Positions 10,607 to 21,210 of a stretch of DNA of 52,956 nt are shown in pieces; position 1 is the stretch's first letter, and each line of letters opens with the position of its first letter. A program made the translations under genes and the position numbers. Origin of the DNA: Psilocybe azurescens (lineage: Eukaryota > Basidiomycota > Agaricomycetes > Agaricales > Agrocybaceae); assembly GCA_023853785.1 (NCBI GenBank), contig JAJIRX010000589.1, positions 1 to 52,956 on the forward strand, read 5' to 3'. The notes beneath the pieces were generated by a model. That model was not told where the DNA came from and did no database searches. It worked only from the letters and a program-made list of their open reading frames with translations.

Positions 10607-11551
10607 TTATCACACCCGAACGCAATCAATCTAATAATGACGCAGACACGTCTATTTTTAAACGTCATCCAAAGATTCCCATTGCAATCCACCCCACAAC
10701 GCCTGCGATATCCAGCGCAAATGGGGGCAATGGGGTGTAATTTATTAATAGAACGCAATGGACATTTTAGCGCGCCCAAAACGCCAAAGAGCCTGTCACA
10801 AACCCATTTTTCGCCCCCGCAGAGCAGAAATACGGTTTGTTTATATATATTTTTCTGCACCCACCCAATGCAGTGCCAAACCCCGCTCATGCATGAATTC
10901 AGGCAGTTGGGATACTGCCCGTGTGGATATATAACACGATTTGGGCAACTGCCGGTACTTCATACATGATTATAGCTGACATGGCTGCCTGACAGCGTGA
11001 TCGTAAATCTCAGAGTTCAAACAGAAGCACTTCTGAAGACGTTTTTATGCATAGCGGAGGCTTTGAAAAGCCGGATACATCCTTGAGAAGACACATGGCC
11101 CCTGAGACCACTAAGACACTCAGGTACTTGCTCAGGAATTTAAATCTATTGGGATGAATCAAGTCATATCGATGTTCACAATTACTCAATGGTCTGAAGA
11201 CTTCAAAGTCATAGTTTGTGTGAAAGGATGATTTCACATAGAGATTACGCTAAACGCGTACCGAGGCCGTGTTCGAGATCCTAATCCAGGGGTAATAACG
11301 TGGAAAGCATGTCCAGATGCTCACTGATCAAGTCGATAGTATTTGCCGTGCGGCTAACACGCTTTTATATCCATAGATCTTCATTTCAGTCACCAATATT
11401 TGATGTCGTGACCTTTCATCTCAGTCTATTCGAGCGCCGGTGGTAATCAAGAAATTTATTTTCTTTGCTCTTCTATTGGGAGCGTCAACATTCCCTAAAC
11501 CGGACAAGCATGTGGCGTGCTTAGATCTGGAGCCGTACTAACAACAGAAGA
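10607..11551. other. Intergenic stretch right of the KDZ element
   Basis: No gene was recognised. ORFs on both strands are short and overlap each other. A TATATATATTTTT tract lies at about 10842. If the element has a target-site duplication, its right copy should lie just after 10606, but the left copy is outside the window. Confidence 0.3.
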
Positions 11552-13107
11552 ATGTGTTTCAGGAAACGTTTCTCTGATGAGGATATCAAGAATGCCTCCG
11601 TCGGTTCCAATATCATCAGAAAAATGATTGAAAAGAAATGGAAGATTTCAACTCCAAGCTGTCTTGCGGATTCAGAGAACATAAAGGTAGAAGAGCTTCA
11701 GAAGAATACTTTTGGTTGGATTCTGTACGGGTTGCTGGATCAGGGATGTGGTCCAAATACGTATCTGCGGAGCTTCAGATATGTGATAATACTGGGATGG
11801 TACTCTTCTACCTAAGTCAGACTCCCCAACATTCAAGGTCACTGGTCAAATGTCCGTGGGAAGTTAACAACACAAGGAGAGAGAGAAGTCCTTTTGGACA
11901 AGAATCGTAGATTAAGTCGGAATCCTTCGTTCCTGTTGTTCGAGATCCTTAATGCCTTGATCGACCCGGTATTGTTGCACGGTACCCAAGTATATGTAGT
12001 AGAAGCAATAAGCGTGTAAGTATGTATTTCCTTGCTTGCAAGGGTGTTAGAGAGGGTCAAAATGCTATAATTCCCTGTCATCACAGCATTTTAACATCTT
12101 TACATGGATGTGACCCAAAGATAAGATATTCCCGCACCTTGTAATATTGTTTTTGGGAAGCAAGGCGTGAGTCACCAGCAGCAGCAATTCACTCTAGTAC
12201 AGAGCGAGTCTCACAAATTATAACGCCAAGGAAAAGCCTTGGTTTTAGAAATGATGGGTCGCGAATTAATGTGGAATCGAATGACGACATGGGGAGTAAT
12301 GCCCTCTCATGTATCTTGTGGACATTTGCGCAGAAGATTCCCATGACGAGTAAAGGTGAGTGCTTCTACGTGAGATCTATTAAATGAGATAAAATTAGCA
12401 AATATCAACTATAAATTGGATATTAGGTCACTTTATAACGTTCTTACAGATGGGCGCTTAATTGATGTCAACATTAGATATACACTCAAGTAGAGCAGAG
12501 CATGGTCATATTCAATTATTTTTATCTAGATAATGTAGAGATGAACCCCAAGGGTTTTGATATCGCATACTCTTGATGCATGAACCGCATCTACGGTGTC
12601 GAAAGATTCATCTCACAGAGCATCAAGTGCGTGTGCGGGTTTTTCAGATGTCTGGGATATTAGTGTAATCAGCAGAATATGGCGGCCGAGTCGGAACATA
12701 GCCAATCTCTTTGTGAGTGAAACGTCATACCATACCTTTTTTCCAATAATGTCAGTCGGTTTGGGTCTCGAACAAGTCAAATGGAAGGTGAATCTTATCA
12801 GGGTAAGGGAAGAGAGCCAGGTGGTGCTTTGGATTCAATCTTCTGATTTGGGCCGTCTGTCTGGTTCGAAACTCCCTAATTTGATTAGAGCAATGAAAAA
12901 TTTCCACTGGAAGTGGCATCGAAAGCAATCAGAGCAGCTTTTGTGGGATCATCTGCAGAGTCTCGGGAGCCTATACAGAGAAAAAGACCGGTAGCAAGGC
13001 TCACAGGCCTTTCACACAAGGTGACTCGTCGAAGATTTCTCACCATCAATAAAGTCGACATGTTAATAACATCCGTGGAGAGGCCCGGAGAAACTGTTGT
13101 GTCGTGA
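11552..13107 (+). CDS. Unrecognised multi-exon gene or gene remnant
   Basis: Several plus-strand segments have coding character, but I could not assemble a clean model. They are: 11552-11813 in overlapping frames (for example RRASEEYFWLDSVRVAGSG); about 12170-12356, which contains IITPRKSLGFRNDGSRINVE and ends at a clear GTGAGT donor (12357); and about 12600-13107, with DVWDISVISRIW and then a basic tail including LTGLSHKVTRRRFLTINKVD, ending at TGA 13105. Frames change between blocks. No domain was recognised. It could be one host gene with under-called homopolymers, or a decayed one. Confidence 0.3.
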
Positions 13108-13845
13108 ATCCCTTGAGTGCAATATATCAGTATTCTGATATGTGCTGTGAGGCTTTTTCGTTACGTTAATGCCATAGATAGATGGAAACGGTGTTTACTA
13201 CCTGAGGTCCTTTCTTTAATGTGACAGACAAGTAGTTTCTGATAAATTCTCCGTCACATCAAAGGTAAGTATTAGTACGGCTTGTCTCTGACTCACTCGT
13301 CTTCCCACATTATTCCTCTGGGTTTCATTTGTGAGCCAAAATGACTCAGATGACAGGGCGCAGCGTCTTTAATCGATGGGAGAATGGATCTACTACATTG
13401 CTTCATCGGTGTTTTCTTTGATGCATTTTCGATGTATCTCATTCGGACAGAACTTGTTCAGAAATATCTTTGGTATATGCACCATATCTCTCCCAGCGGC
13501 TGTGTACGACTGCGATCGAAGATTATTCAGAGATCAGTGTGTAGCACATCCAGATTTGAACGCGGTCCGTGGAATATTCGCCTGAATCTCACCGTGACAA
13601 TTGTGATAGAATACTCCTTCAAAATCTTGATTTATTCCCTGCTGACGCACATGGTAATCCTTAAACCAGTTCAGCCGGTGTACACAAGACTCACCCTGAT
13701 AATAACACTGCCTGAATTAGGATGACAAGCGGAGCAGCCTTCTCCATCGATTAAGCATCCAAATCACATAAATAGTCTCTGCAACACAGTGTTAGTATCG
13801 CAACTTGGCCCCTTCGTCTTCAATCTGAACTCATATCAACGATCC

Positions 13846-14383
13846 ATGTCGCATACTTTTTTTACAAAAACCGCATGGAGAAATTCACCCAAACACCAAC
13901 AAGGTATGCCTCCTAAGCGTTACTCCTAAAATGTTATCTGATATTCTTCACATCCTGCTTCCTACTGTTGATTAGGGACTGAATTCTCATCTCAATGCAA
14001 TCTTTGGTGTAAGTTAGCTTTTATATGCATATTATCATTTATCGAATGAATGCTTACGCTCTTTAGGACCATCTTTCCTTCACCCACGGTGGTAAGAGCT
14101 ATGTCGGCAAATTCCGTAGCATTTACCGAGACGAAGGAGAATGGGGTGTGTGATTTTCCGGATCTGAATTTGAATTTTGCTATTTACCTCTTTTGTGGCA
14201 GCCTTTCTTCATCCTTGAATTTGGGAATAGCGAAGAAAAAGCATTCGGAACTCAGGAGTACTACTTTGAGAAAGTACCAAGAACGTAAGCTTGTAAAATT
14301 GTTTCTTTATACTCAAATCTGATACCAAGCTTCACATCTGTAGCTATCCCATCTCTGTATCTAGTCCCAATCTGATCGGTTGA
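13846..14383 (+). CDS. Small (~98 aa) protein of unknown function, four introns
   Basis: The start is ATG 13846. A continuous protein appears if one base is added to the T7 run (13857-13863) and one to the A5 run (13866-13870). It then reads HTFFYKKPHGEIHPNTNKGL, NSHLNAIFGDHLSFTHGGKS, YVGKFRSIYRDEGEWGPF, FILEFGNSEEKAFGTQEY and YFEKVPRTYPISVSSPNLIG, with TGA at 14381. All splice junctions are canonical: donors GTATGC (near 13912), GTAAGT (near 14011), GTGTGT (near 14145) and GTAAGC (near 14285), each with a matching AG acceptor. The in-frame fit over five exons makes chance unlikely. No signal peptide or membrane segment is seen, and I do not recognise the family. Without the two base corrections no ORF above 90 codons in the right frame exists, so automatic gene callers would probably miss it. 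Confidence 0.6.
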
Positions 14384-14887
14384 ATGGCACCTGAGGTGAA
14401 ATCTTATGCCGAGTAAGTAGTATGCTAGCAATGTCGTCCTCAACTATGCACACGTTTTTTGTCAATCATGGAAGTTAAATGGGTTGTGTAAGAGCCCCAG
14501 TATGAAATCCAAATATATATAGTGGCTGCGTAAACCATCAATCTTAAGTACGATGGATGGCACGAGCAAGAAGTAGCCGAACGGAAATACGCTTGAGAGA
14601 AACGCAAATTCCGGACTGCTCCGGATTTCTTAGTTCATCAAAACTGTGGGACAGTTGTCCGCCTGATTTATATATACGTGGCAGTAAAAGGTTATAATCC
14701 GAACATCCAACTCTTGCCATCACACTCAACAATGATTAACCACGGCTCGCCCGCACCCTGTCTATACGTCTGCCTTTCTAACTCTTGCTGCAACAGCCGG
14801 CATTCTGTTACTTCCCTTCTACCAAATCAATCAAGAAAATAAAAGGCCCACTTCGCGAAAAGGCGAGTTCCCGCATTTGACAAGTCA

Positions 14888-16109
14888 TTGATAATTATAA
14901 CCCATTGTCCGTTCCGTCAATATCAGCTTCCCACCAGTCTTGATAAATGGAGGGCACTTCACGGGGCGCCTTACGTGACTGTCTGGGATGAGCTGCGATC
15001 GCTTCTTGAGCAGCATGGTTTCCGCCTGTGGAAAACAGGCATCGGGACTCAACTTTGGGAGGACGATAATGACTTCCCACAGTGCGATAACTTCCTCTTC
15101 CTGACCCCACACAAGCATGTAAATATCTCTCTGGTAAGGTGGAAGAGGTTCACTACCGCTATGGTCGGCCTGCGCCACGCTGCACGCATGAACGGTGTAC
15201 GCGACGTTGTTCTGCGTGTCATCACATGCTCTGGCGAAGGTCATACACACCTACGAGTATTGAAGCGCTTGTCGTCTCCCCGGATATCCTATTGAGTAAC
15301 AATCATATATTACCTATCCTATACGAGATTGCCTTTGAGGACATCGTCATTCTGGCTGTCCCGAAGCTTATCTTCTGTGTTTTCGATGTCGTTAATCCTG
15401 ACCGACACAACTCAGTTGAGGATATGCTATACATGGTTCTCCAGATTTTTGAGGTGAGCCTTGTTCACCTGCGATTGATAGGGAGCTTATACTCAGCCAA
15501 TTAGGCGGCGGCATACCTTCATCAAAATTTCATAGGCCACCAAGTGAGTACCCACATCTTTGAGGAGGATAGCCTTTCGATAACCAATCAATAGGACTTG
15601 TTTCTGAGCAATTTCATGGTCGAATGGATGCCCCAATCGATGATCGAGAGAACGTCTACGACTCGACCTCGAGTGTATGTAATTGATTTTGAAACTGCTG
15701 TCGAGTTTTCGGAGGATTCTTTGGAGTCTGAAAGACTATGTCCAACATTTCCTGTTCCACTCGACGTGTATCGTCGTCCTATTGCTCCAGAGCTACAAAC
15801 TATGCAGCCGTACTGTCCTTTCCGGCTGGACATGTGGCAGTTGGGTGCAGATTTGCATGCCAACCTCAAGGTGCGGTTCCTTTCCATATCTCTCCAGTGT
15901 ACGCAGCAATGACTTACGATTGGCAGGTTGGAGCGGATGAAATTGATCAACTATGGTTGGAACTCGGTGCGCCCATTCCCCAAGAACGCCCGACGGCCGA
16001 TGATGCTTTGAAGGTCCTTGACGCTTATTTGCGACGAACGCCTTCCTTAGAGCTTCATCGCAAGATACCAATTCCATCTTACTACCCAGACGACTGGGAG
16101 TATAATTAA
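14888..16109 (+). CDS. Kinase-like protein with degraded catalytic motifs (fungal kinase-fold family)
   Basis: The reading starts with WRALHGAPYVTVWDELRSLL, runs through the peptides DNFLFLTPHKHVNISL and NNHILPILYEIAFEDIV, and gives the kinase catalytic region over three introns (15454-15504, 15544-15594, 15871-15925). The catalytic loop reads H-Q-D-LFLSNF (His 15538, Gln 15541, Asp 15595) instead of HRD-xxxxN. The metal-binding motif reads DFE (15684) instead of DFG. A later RPIAPEL resembles the APE motif, and FRLDMWQLGADL the helix F region. I recall agaricomycete kinase-like families with the same HxD/DFE features. One frame break at the C4 run 15278-15281 is mended by one C. Upstream, about 14740-14880, a hydrophobic stretch (TLAATAGILLLPFY) may be an N-terminal membrane anchor of the same protein, but the join was not resolved. 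The stop is TAA 16107. Confidence 0.65.
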
Positions 16110-17653
16110 ATCAATGCTTTCGTAGACACTTTTTTTTAAAAATCTCGTTTATTCTCCAGTGTGGCGTATCATACGATAGACAGTAAGACCTACAATGTAG
16201 CTACTATAAAAATTAGCATCTGTATATAGCGTTCGTGTATATTTTATTCTCCCAAGAATAGAGCAGAATGACTACCTCGCCGTTTTCGTATCATTTACCA
16301 TATGCCTTCCATTTTATCTATGTAGGCATCCTATGTGGACACCCCTCAATATGATTATAATTGGCGGGCATGCATTCGCATTTGCCTTGAATATTACATG
16401 GTGTAACTGCATTACAAAATTTATTGGAGTCATTGACTAAGCCTACTGATCAGCGTGGTTTCGGTGCTTGTGGCACTCCATCACCTTGCGGTCTATTATC
16501 TCACCGGAATAAGCCAATCTTGTTCGCTATGTTCACTTCTATCTGGCCTTTCCTTTGTTTGCAGATCTTCCTTGGTAAACTTTAATCTCACTCTGACTCA
16601 TTCCTACTCGTTCTGTTCCTCTCTTCGCACTTCGATAGCAACGGAAAGATGAATGATCTTTCATTCTAAGGCCTGAAGTGGGACTCAAGATTTCACTAAG
16701 TATGGCCCACGGGCCAAGGGTTATATATTTAGAATCTGCATAGGAAGTTACCTCACTGATTCGTTCTCTTTAGCACTTCGATAACAACGGAAATGTGGAT
16801 GATTTTTCATTGAGGCCTGAAATGGGTTAAGAGCTGTCCACGGCCCACGGACCAAAGGAAATGGATCCCGATCTGCACAGCTTACTACTGGCAGGCTGGG
16901 AACACCAGCGGACTTCCATGTGGGGAGCCTTTCGAATTGCGTGACATGATATTTCTAGATTTGTACGGGTGCTCATTGTCAGAACTTCAAGACCTGCTGC
17001 GAGAGGGCCCATCTCTACTCGGACGTGCTTCTAACAATAACCTGTAATCACAATTCCAAGTTTCCTCTCTTTTCTGTCATTTTTGCGAGTAAATACCTGG
17101 TAAATTTCACACAATTACGTAATAACCGAACTTTCTTGTCCGTAAGCGGGAACTGAATATCCTACTTTGATTTCCCACCCTTCTGAACATCGCGCGCGTC
17201 TGCTTGAAGGCGACCTTGTTTCCTCCTACCATCTACGTTGCCCTCGTTGAATCCGCGTATATCCCTTCCACGAAAGCGAAAACACGATGATTCGACGGAA
17301 AATTATACCTCGGATCGTTGCACTGGCCGCCAAATCACATAGACATGGCCCATGAGCACCGCCAGCGGTTGAGTCGCTCTGACTGATTCGCCCTACGCCC
17401 TACCCCCAAACACAGTATCGGTGGTCCCTCCCGTAATGGTGGAATGTGTACCGCCTCTCGCCGGAGGTTTACCACGCTTTCATTTTTTCTCAGTGCACTT
17501 CATTTGGTAGTTTTCTCAATCTATATCTACGGGACCATTAGATTGGTCGTGTTTGTTCCGTTGTCCTATTCTGGTGTGCACCTGAAGTAGGACGCGTTCT
17601 GGGTATATTATCTCTTTACTGCCCTCTTTAACAATCACAGTCCTCAAATTACG
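16110..17653. other. Intergenic region with a ~146-bp duplicated block
   Basis: No convincing gene was found on either strand. The only clear structure is the direct duplication annotated separately at 16618-16880. AT-rich stretches with TATATATTTAG-type sequence near 16720 could be promoter-like, but no transcript start can be argued. Confidence 0.35.
16618..16880 (+). repeat. Diverged direct repeat, unit ~146 bp
   Basis: The block with CACTTCGATAGCAACGGAAA, then GATGATCTTTCATT and AGGCCTGAA and GGCCCACGG (about 16625-16720), recurs as CACTTCGATAACAACGGAAA, GATGATTTTTCATT, AGGCCTGAA and GGCCCACGG (about 16772-16853). Order and spacing are kept, and divergence is visible by eye. This is an old local duplication rather than a microsatellite. 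Confidence 0.7.
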
Positions 17654-19277
17654 ATGTCCTACTCCTACTTAACCAATGTTAGCTCCCAGAGCGCTTCTGG
17701 AGAGCCTGGGGACGTAGAGATAGCCTGGGACAGCACTCGGTTCGTCCTATAGACCTTTTCATCGGTTTCTTTAGCATTGACCCGTGTGGCACGACCCTGC
17801 AGGGCTTCTCCAGCATTCAAGGAGAATATACTTCCTCGACTACCTCATCCTCTATCAGCCAAAATTTCGATGCAGATGTGTTCAGCTTCGAAGAGGTCAG
17901 TCCTGCACTGTCCACATCCGTCCAGACTGTAGTACTCAGGCATTGCTTCATGGCAGACTGACTACCTACTCGACCCCATTTACAAAGAACTTTCGGAGCA
18001 CTGGGCTCATAACCCTGGAATGACTCGCCAAATCTTTAATTCAATCGTGCAAGAAAGCCGGTTTGAACAGGTTCGAGCAGACGGGCCTATTCATTGTGGC
18101 GCACTAGTGAGTCCGGCTCTATATATAGTCGCGGTCCCTGTCTTACTGGATTGCGCAGGTACTCAACAGGGTGGACCGGTCACCATCTCGTCAGGACTGG
18201 TCTTCAAGTTCCGATGATTCTTCCCCTATCCCATCTACATCGTACTCGCATTACGACTCCCCTGCATTTCAGACAAGCCACACCCCGAGCCAATTTACCA
18301 ATGTGTATATGCCACCGGCCCTGGACTCTGGCTCTCCATGTTTGACAACAGCAACACCCACAGCAAACACGCCCTCCACCGTCGAAACCGACACCGATCT
18401 TAACAGTGAATATCCTCAAGAGGGAAGTCGCAGCTAACCTCTATACTCGAGCTTATGCCAGCTCGACCCTGAAACCCTCCCATGTGGTTGCTGCTTTCGA
18501 GGGCCCCCGATGGTCAATTGATATTAAACGGCTGGAGCGTTCTTTCCGGATTGCTGGGATAGCATCCCCACCAGACTATTTCAACCAGTTCACGTTTCCG
18601 GCCATTTTCTGTCGATACGAACATTCGATATCCAGTCATAATTTAGACAGTTCGGAGATTGTATTTGCTGTCGAAGACCTGCCTGGAGCTCGGCTGGTGG
18701 ATCTTCGAGACCAAACAGTGACGGTCCAAGAGGACGTTGGAGAGAGAATGTTTGAAAGTTCGGGCAGGCGAACGATTGACTTCAGTGTCACGGTATGTGG
18801 CTTTATGAGTTTACATGTCGTTGCTTGCTAACACCTATTTCTGGTACACTAGTTCCCTGGTCTGACATTCCCTCAACATAGGCTTAACGTTTGGAGTTCG
18901 AAAAGCGGGTACTTTAAACGCGGTGAGCTCGCGTTTAACATCGCGTGCTTTTTCGTAGAGTATCTCCAAAAGTTGCAGACGAAGCCTCGTCCTGCAGGCT
19001 ACAGGGTGAGTATTCATCGCAATCGTCCCTTGTACAATTAAACTCTTTGTTTACGATTTTCTTCGCGCAGATACCCAACGGATGGGATTACAAAAGAGTC
19101 GATATCAGTCGACTGTACATTTTCTCGCTGTACCCGGTCGACGGACATTGGTGTGCCAATATCGGCCTTTGTAACTGCTCCTATCATACTGTCGATGATA
19201 GATTGGTTTTATTTAACTCATCATTTATTCAAGAAAATTTCTTATTCTTACTGATTTTGAGTTCGCTTGTTCGGTAA
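17654..19277 (+). CDS. Uncharacterised protein, Ser/Thr/Pro-rich middle with folded C-terminal part
   Basis: ATG 17654 gives MSYSYLTNVSSQSASGEPGD. Introns with good borders lie at 17740-17774, 17896-17956, 18107-18158, 18793-18852 and 19006-19070. After an exon with DYLLDPIYKELSEHWAHN comes a Ser/Thr/Pro-rich disordered segment (about 18160-18400). A folded-looking region then follows, with VNILKREVAANLYTRAYASS, a hydrophobic YFNQFTFPAIF, FPGLTFPQHRLNVW and an ELAFNIACFFVEYLQ helix, and a last exon IPNGWDYKRVDISRLYIFSL. One frame change in the disordered part (about 18330-18400) is not explained by a single base. The pattern 'FPG...RgeLAf.Ia..f..yl' is one I have seen in other unannotated mushroom proteins; no function is known to me. 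It converges with the DUF6593 gene. Confidence 0.5.
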
Positions 19278-19414
19278 TTTGAATGCTTTCTATTGTTGTG
19301 ATTAAACTATAATGTTTGTGACTAGAGTACATTGAATACATGGATTAGCATACACTAGGTGTGGAAATTGTGTTGGCCGATCAGTAAGAAAATTAAAAGT
19401 AGTGAGCCCGTAAG

Positions 19415-20314
19415 CTAAAATCCAGATATTTGACGCGTAAATGACTCCTCTGTCGGCGATGCAGAGGGTGATAGTTTTTGTCGTTGGCGTCTCATCTCTT
19501 CGATGTAGATAAATGTGATGAGAATCAACTCCGTCATGTGTTCGCCCGCTTTGAATATTTCTAGAGAAGCTGGGATCTTCTCATGATGAACGCTGTGGCG
19601 CGGACTGTAGTATCGAGCAATAAGGAATGGGACGTGGGCTTTTCCGTTTTCTCACTGAAATCAGTGTTTTGGAGGAAGAGCTATTTATAGAACACGTGTC
19701 AATAATCTATGGGCCAGCCTCGTTATTAGAGAACATACCTCTGATATCGATGAGCCCATCTTCCATATATATTGTTTCTTGTCCGGTCCAGTGAATATGC
19801 GATTTCTGTACAAATACAGGCTTGAATATTATAATACGGTAGATTAGAGTAAACAAAAACAGACGAACCCTCCATACCACGCCCACCCTTCCTTCTTGAA
19901 GAACTCGCTCGTCTTCAGCTCACTGCCCCCGTGTCGGATAACGGTAGAAGAAATGGCATGGAATTCGATCTCGGCGACTTTTTTAAAGCTTATTTGTAGC
20001 TCCGTCTCTGCAGCAGCTTTTTGCAAGTCGCAAAACGAAGGGACGGGGTTGTCCCAGTGGAAATCATGGTCATGAGATTCGAACGAGCGTCGCTCCAGAT
20101 CAGGGTTATCCTCCTCCATGTCGTTATGTGAATGATGGGAAACCCTTTTGCCCAAGAAGTGTCTCTCCTTCCAGAGAATGTCGGATGGCGTGTATCTGGG
20201 ACTGGGAAGAGCGCGCCATACGACTGCCGTCCTTTTGTTCGCTCTGGAAGCACAGACAGATTTGTAGAGCACCTCTCCATCCTGATTACAGTAGCTACTG
20301 TTCGGATGGCTCAA
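19415..20314 (-). CDS. DUF6593 domain-containing protein
   Basis: The minus-strand exons give KKVAEIEFHAISSTVIRHGG, SEFFKKEGWAWYGG, an exon with SHIHWTGQETIYMEDGL, and a last exon with KAHVPFLIARYYSPRHSV, ASLEIFKAGEHMTELILITF and IYIEEMRRQRQK, stopping at TAG 19415-19417. The order (AEI-F, a charged FF-K block, W-based core, A-F, LEI-GEH--D/E-ILVTF-Y-E--RR) is that of the DUF6593 family, small proteins expanded in agaricomycetes and of unknown role. The last exon joins in frame only if one base is added to the T4 run at 19647-19650 (A4 on the coding strand). The start at 20314 is the first Met of the open frame and is uncertain. Confidence 0.7.
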
Positions 20315-20399
20315 ACGAGGTTAAATATAGATGCATATAAGATGGTATAGAATGGGGGACTGGAGAGATGGAATGGATGTTGTCGATCTCTGGAAATTA

Positions 20400-21210
20400 G
20401 AGTGTAGATAAGAATTAGGGGGTAATCGGATACCGTTTGTTTTTATAAGATTGAGAGACGCCGGTCAATAGGTCAATGCGACTCAAAGGCGACATAAATC
20501 CTCCGAATGAAACGCCATAATACACGGCAACTAATCTAGGCGGAACCCGAGCAGTATTAGGCGTTCCAGATCGTCGTCATTTCCTGTAGTGTATGTATCA
20601 AAACACTTCTTAGATCAGGCCCAAGGTGCGAAAGAGACTCGGGCAGAGCATCAGGGACTGCCAAATCAATTCCAAGACAGAGTGAAATGCTTCTCAAAGC
20701 ACCGAAAAGTATTAAAATTGAGCACCACTTAAGAGGATAGCAATCCAGTCAGATAGCACCAGAATTTAGGACTCCCTTGTACGTAGGCGATTTCAAGGGA
20801 AGGAGCCAAGACCACTGAGCGGTGAGTCATTACGTTGTATTGGGCGTTTTGAAGGCACTTGAGAGCAAACTTCAAGCCACAGGAACCAGTTGAATCTGGC
20901 CTTCCAGGTCCCAAGTCTAGCGCAGCCTCGGTCATAATATTCGAGTATTAGTAATAGTATCAGTCGCGAACCAGGGTATGGCAGGCCTCGACCGAGTCAT
21001 AGCCTATTCTCAAGGATACACATGATAAGAGGACTTAGAATAGTCCAGTGTGAACTTGAAGTTTTGACATGGCAGTGATATAAACATAAATTAGTCCACA
21101 GGTGTGCTTTATGCACATGAATGTTTACCACTAAAGAAAAATGAGATCAACATAATCAACATGTTGCTCCATCGCATCTTCGCGAATTAATCAGAATCAG
21201 GAATGCGTTT
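20400..21210. other. Low-information region, possible minus-strand coding fragment
   Basis: On the minus strand 20935 to about 20560 there are two protein-like stretches: CGLKFALKCLQNAQYNV and, after a stop or intron near 20727, GALRSISLCLGIDLAVPDAL. They could be exons of an unrecognised gene or a relic. No start, family or clean junctions were found. Nothing else is seen here. Confidence 0.2.
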
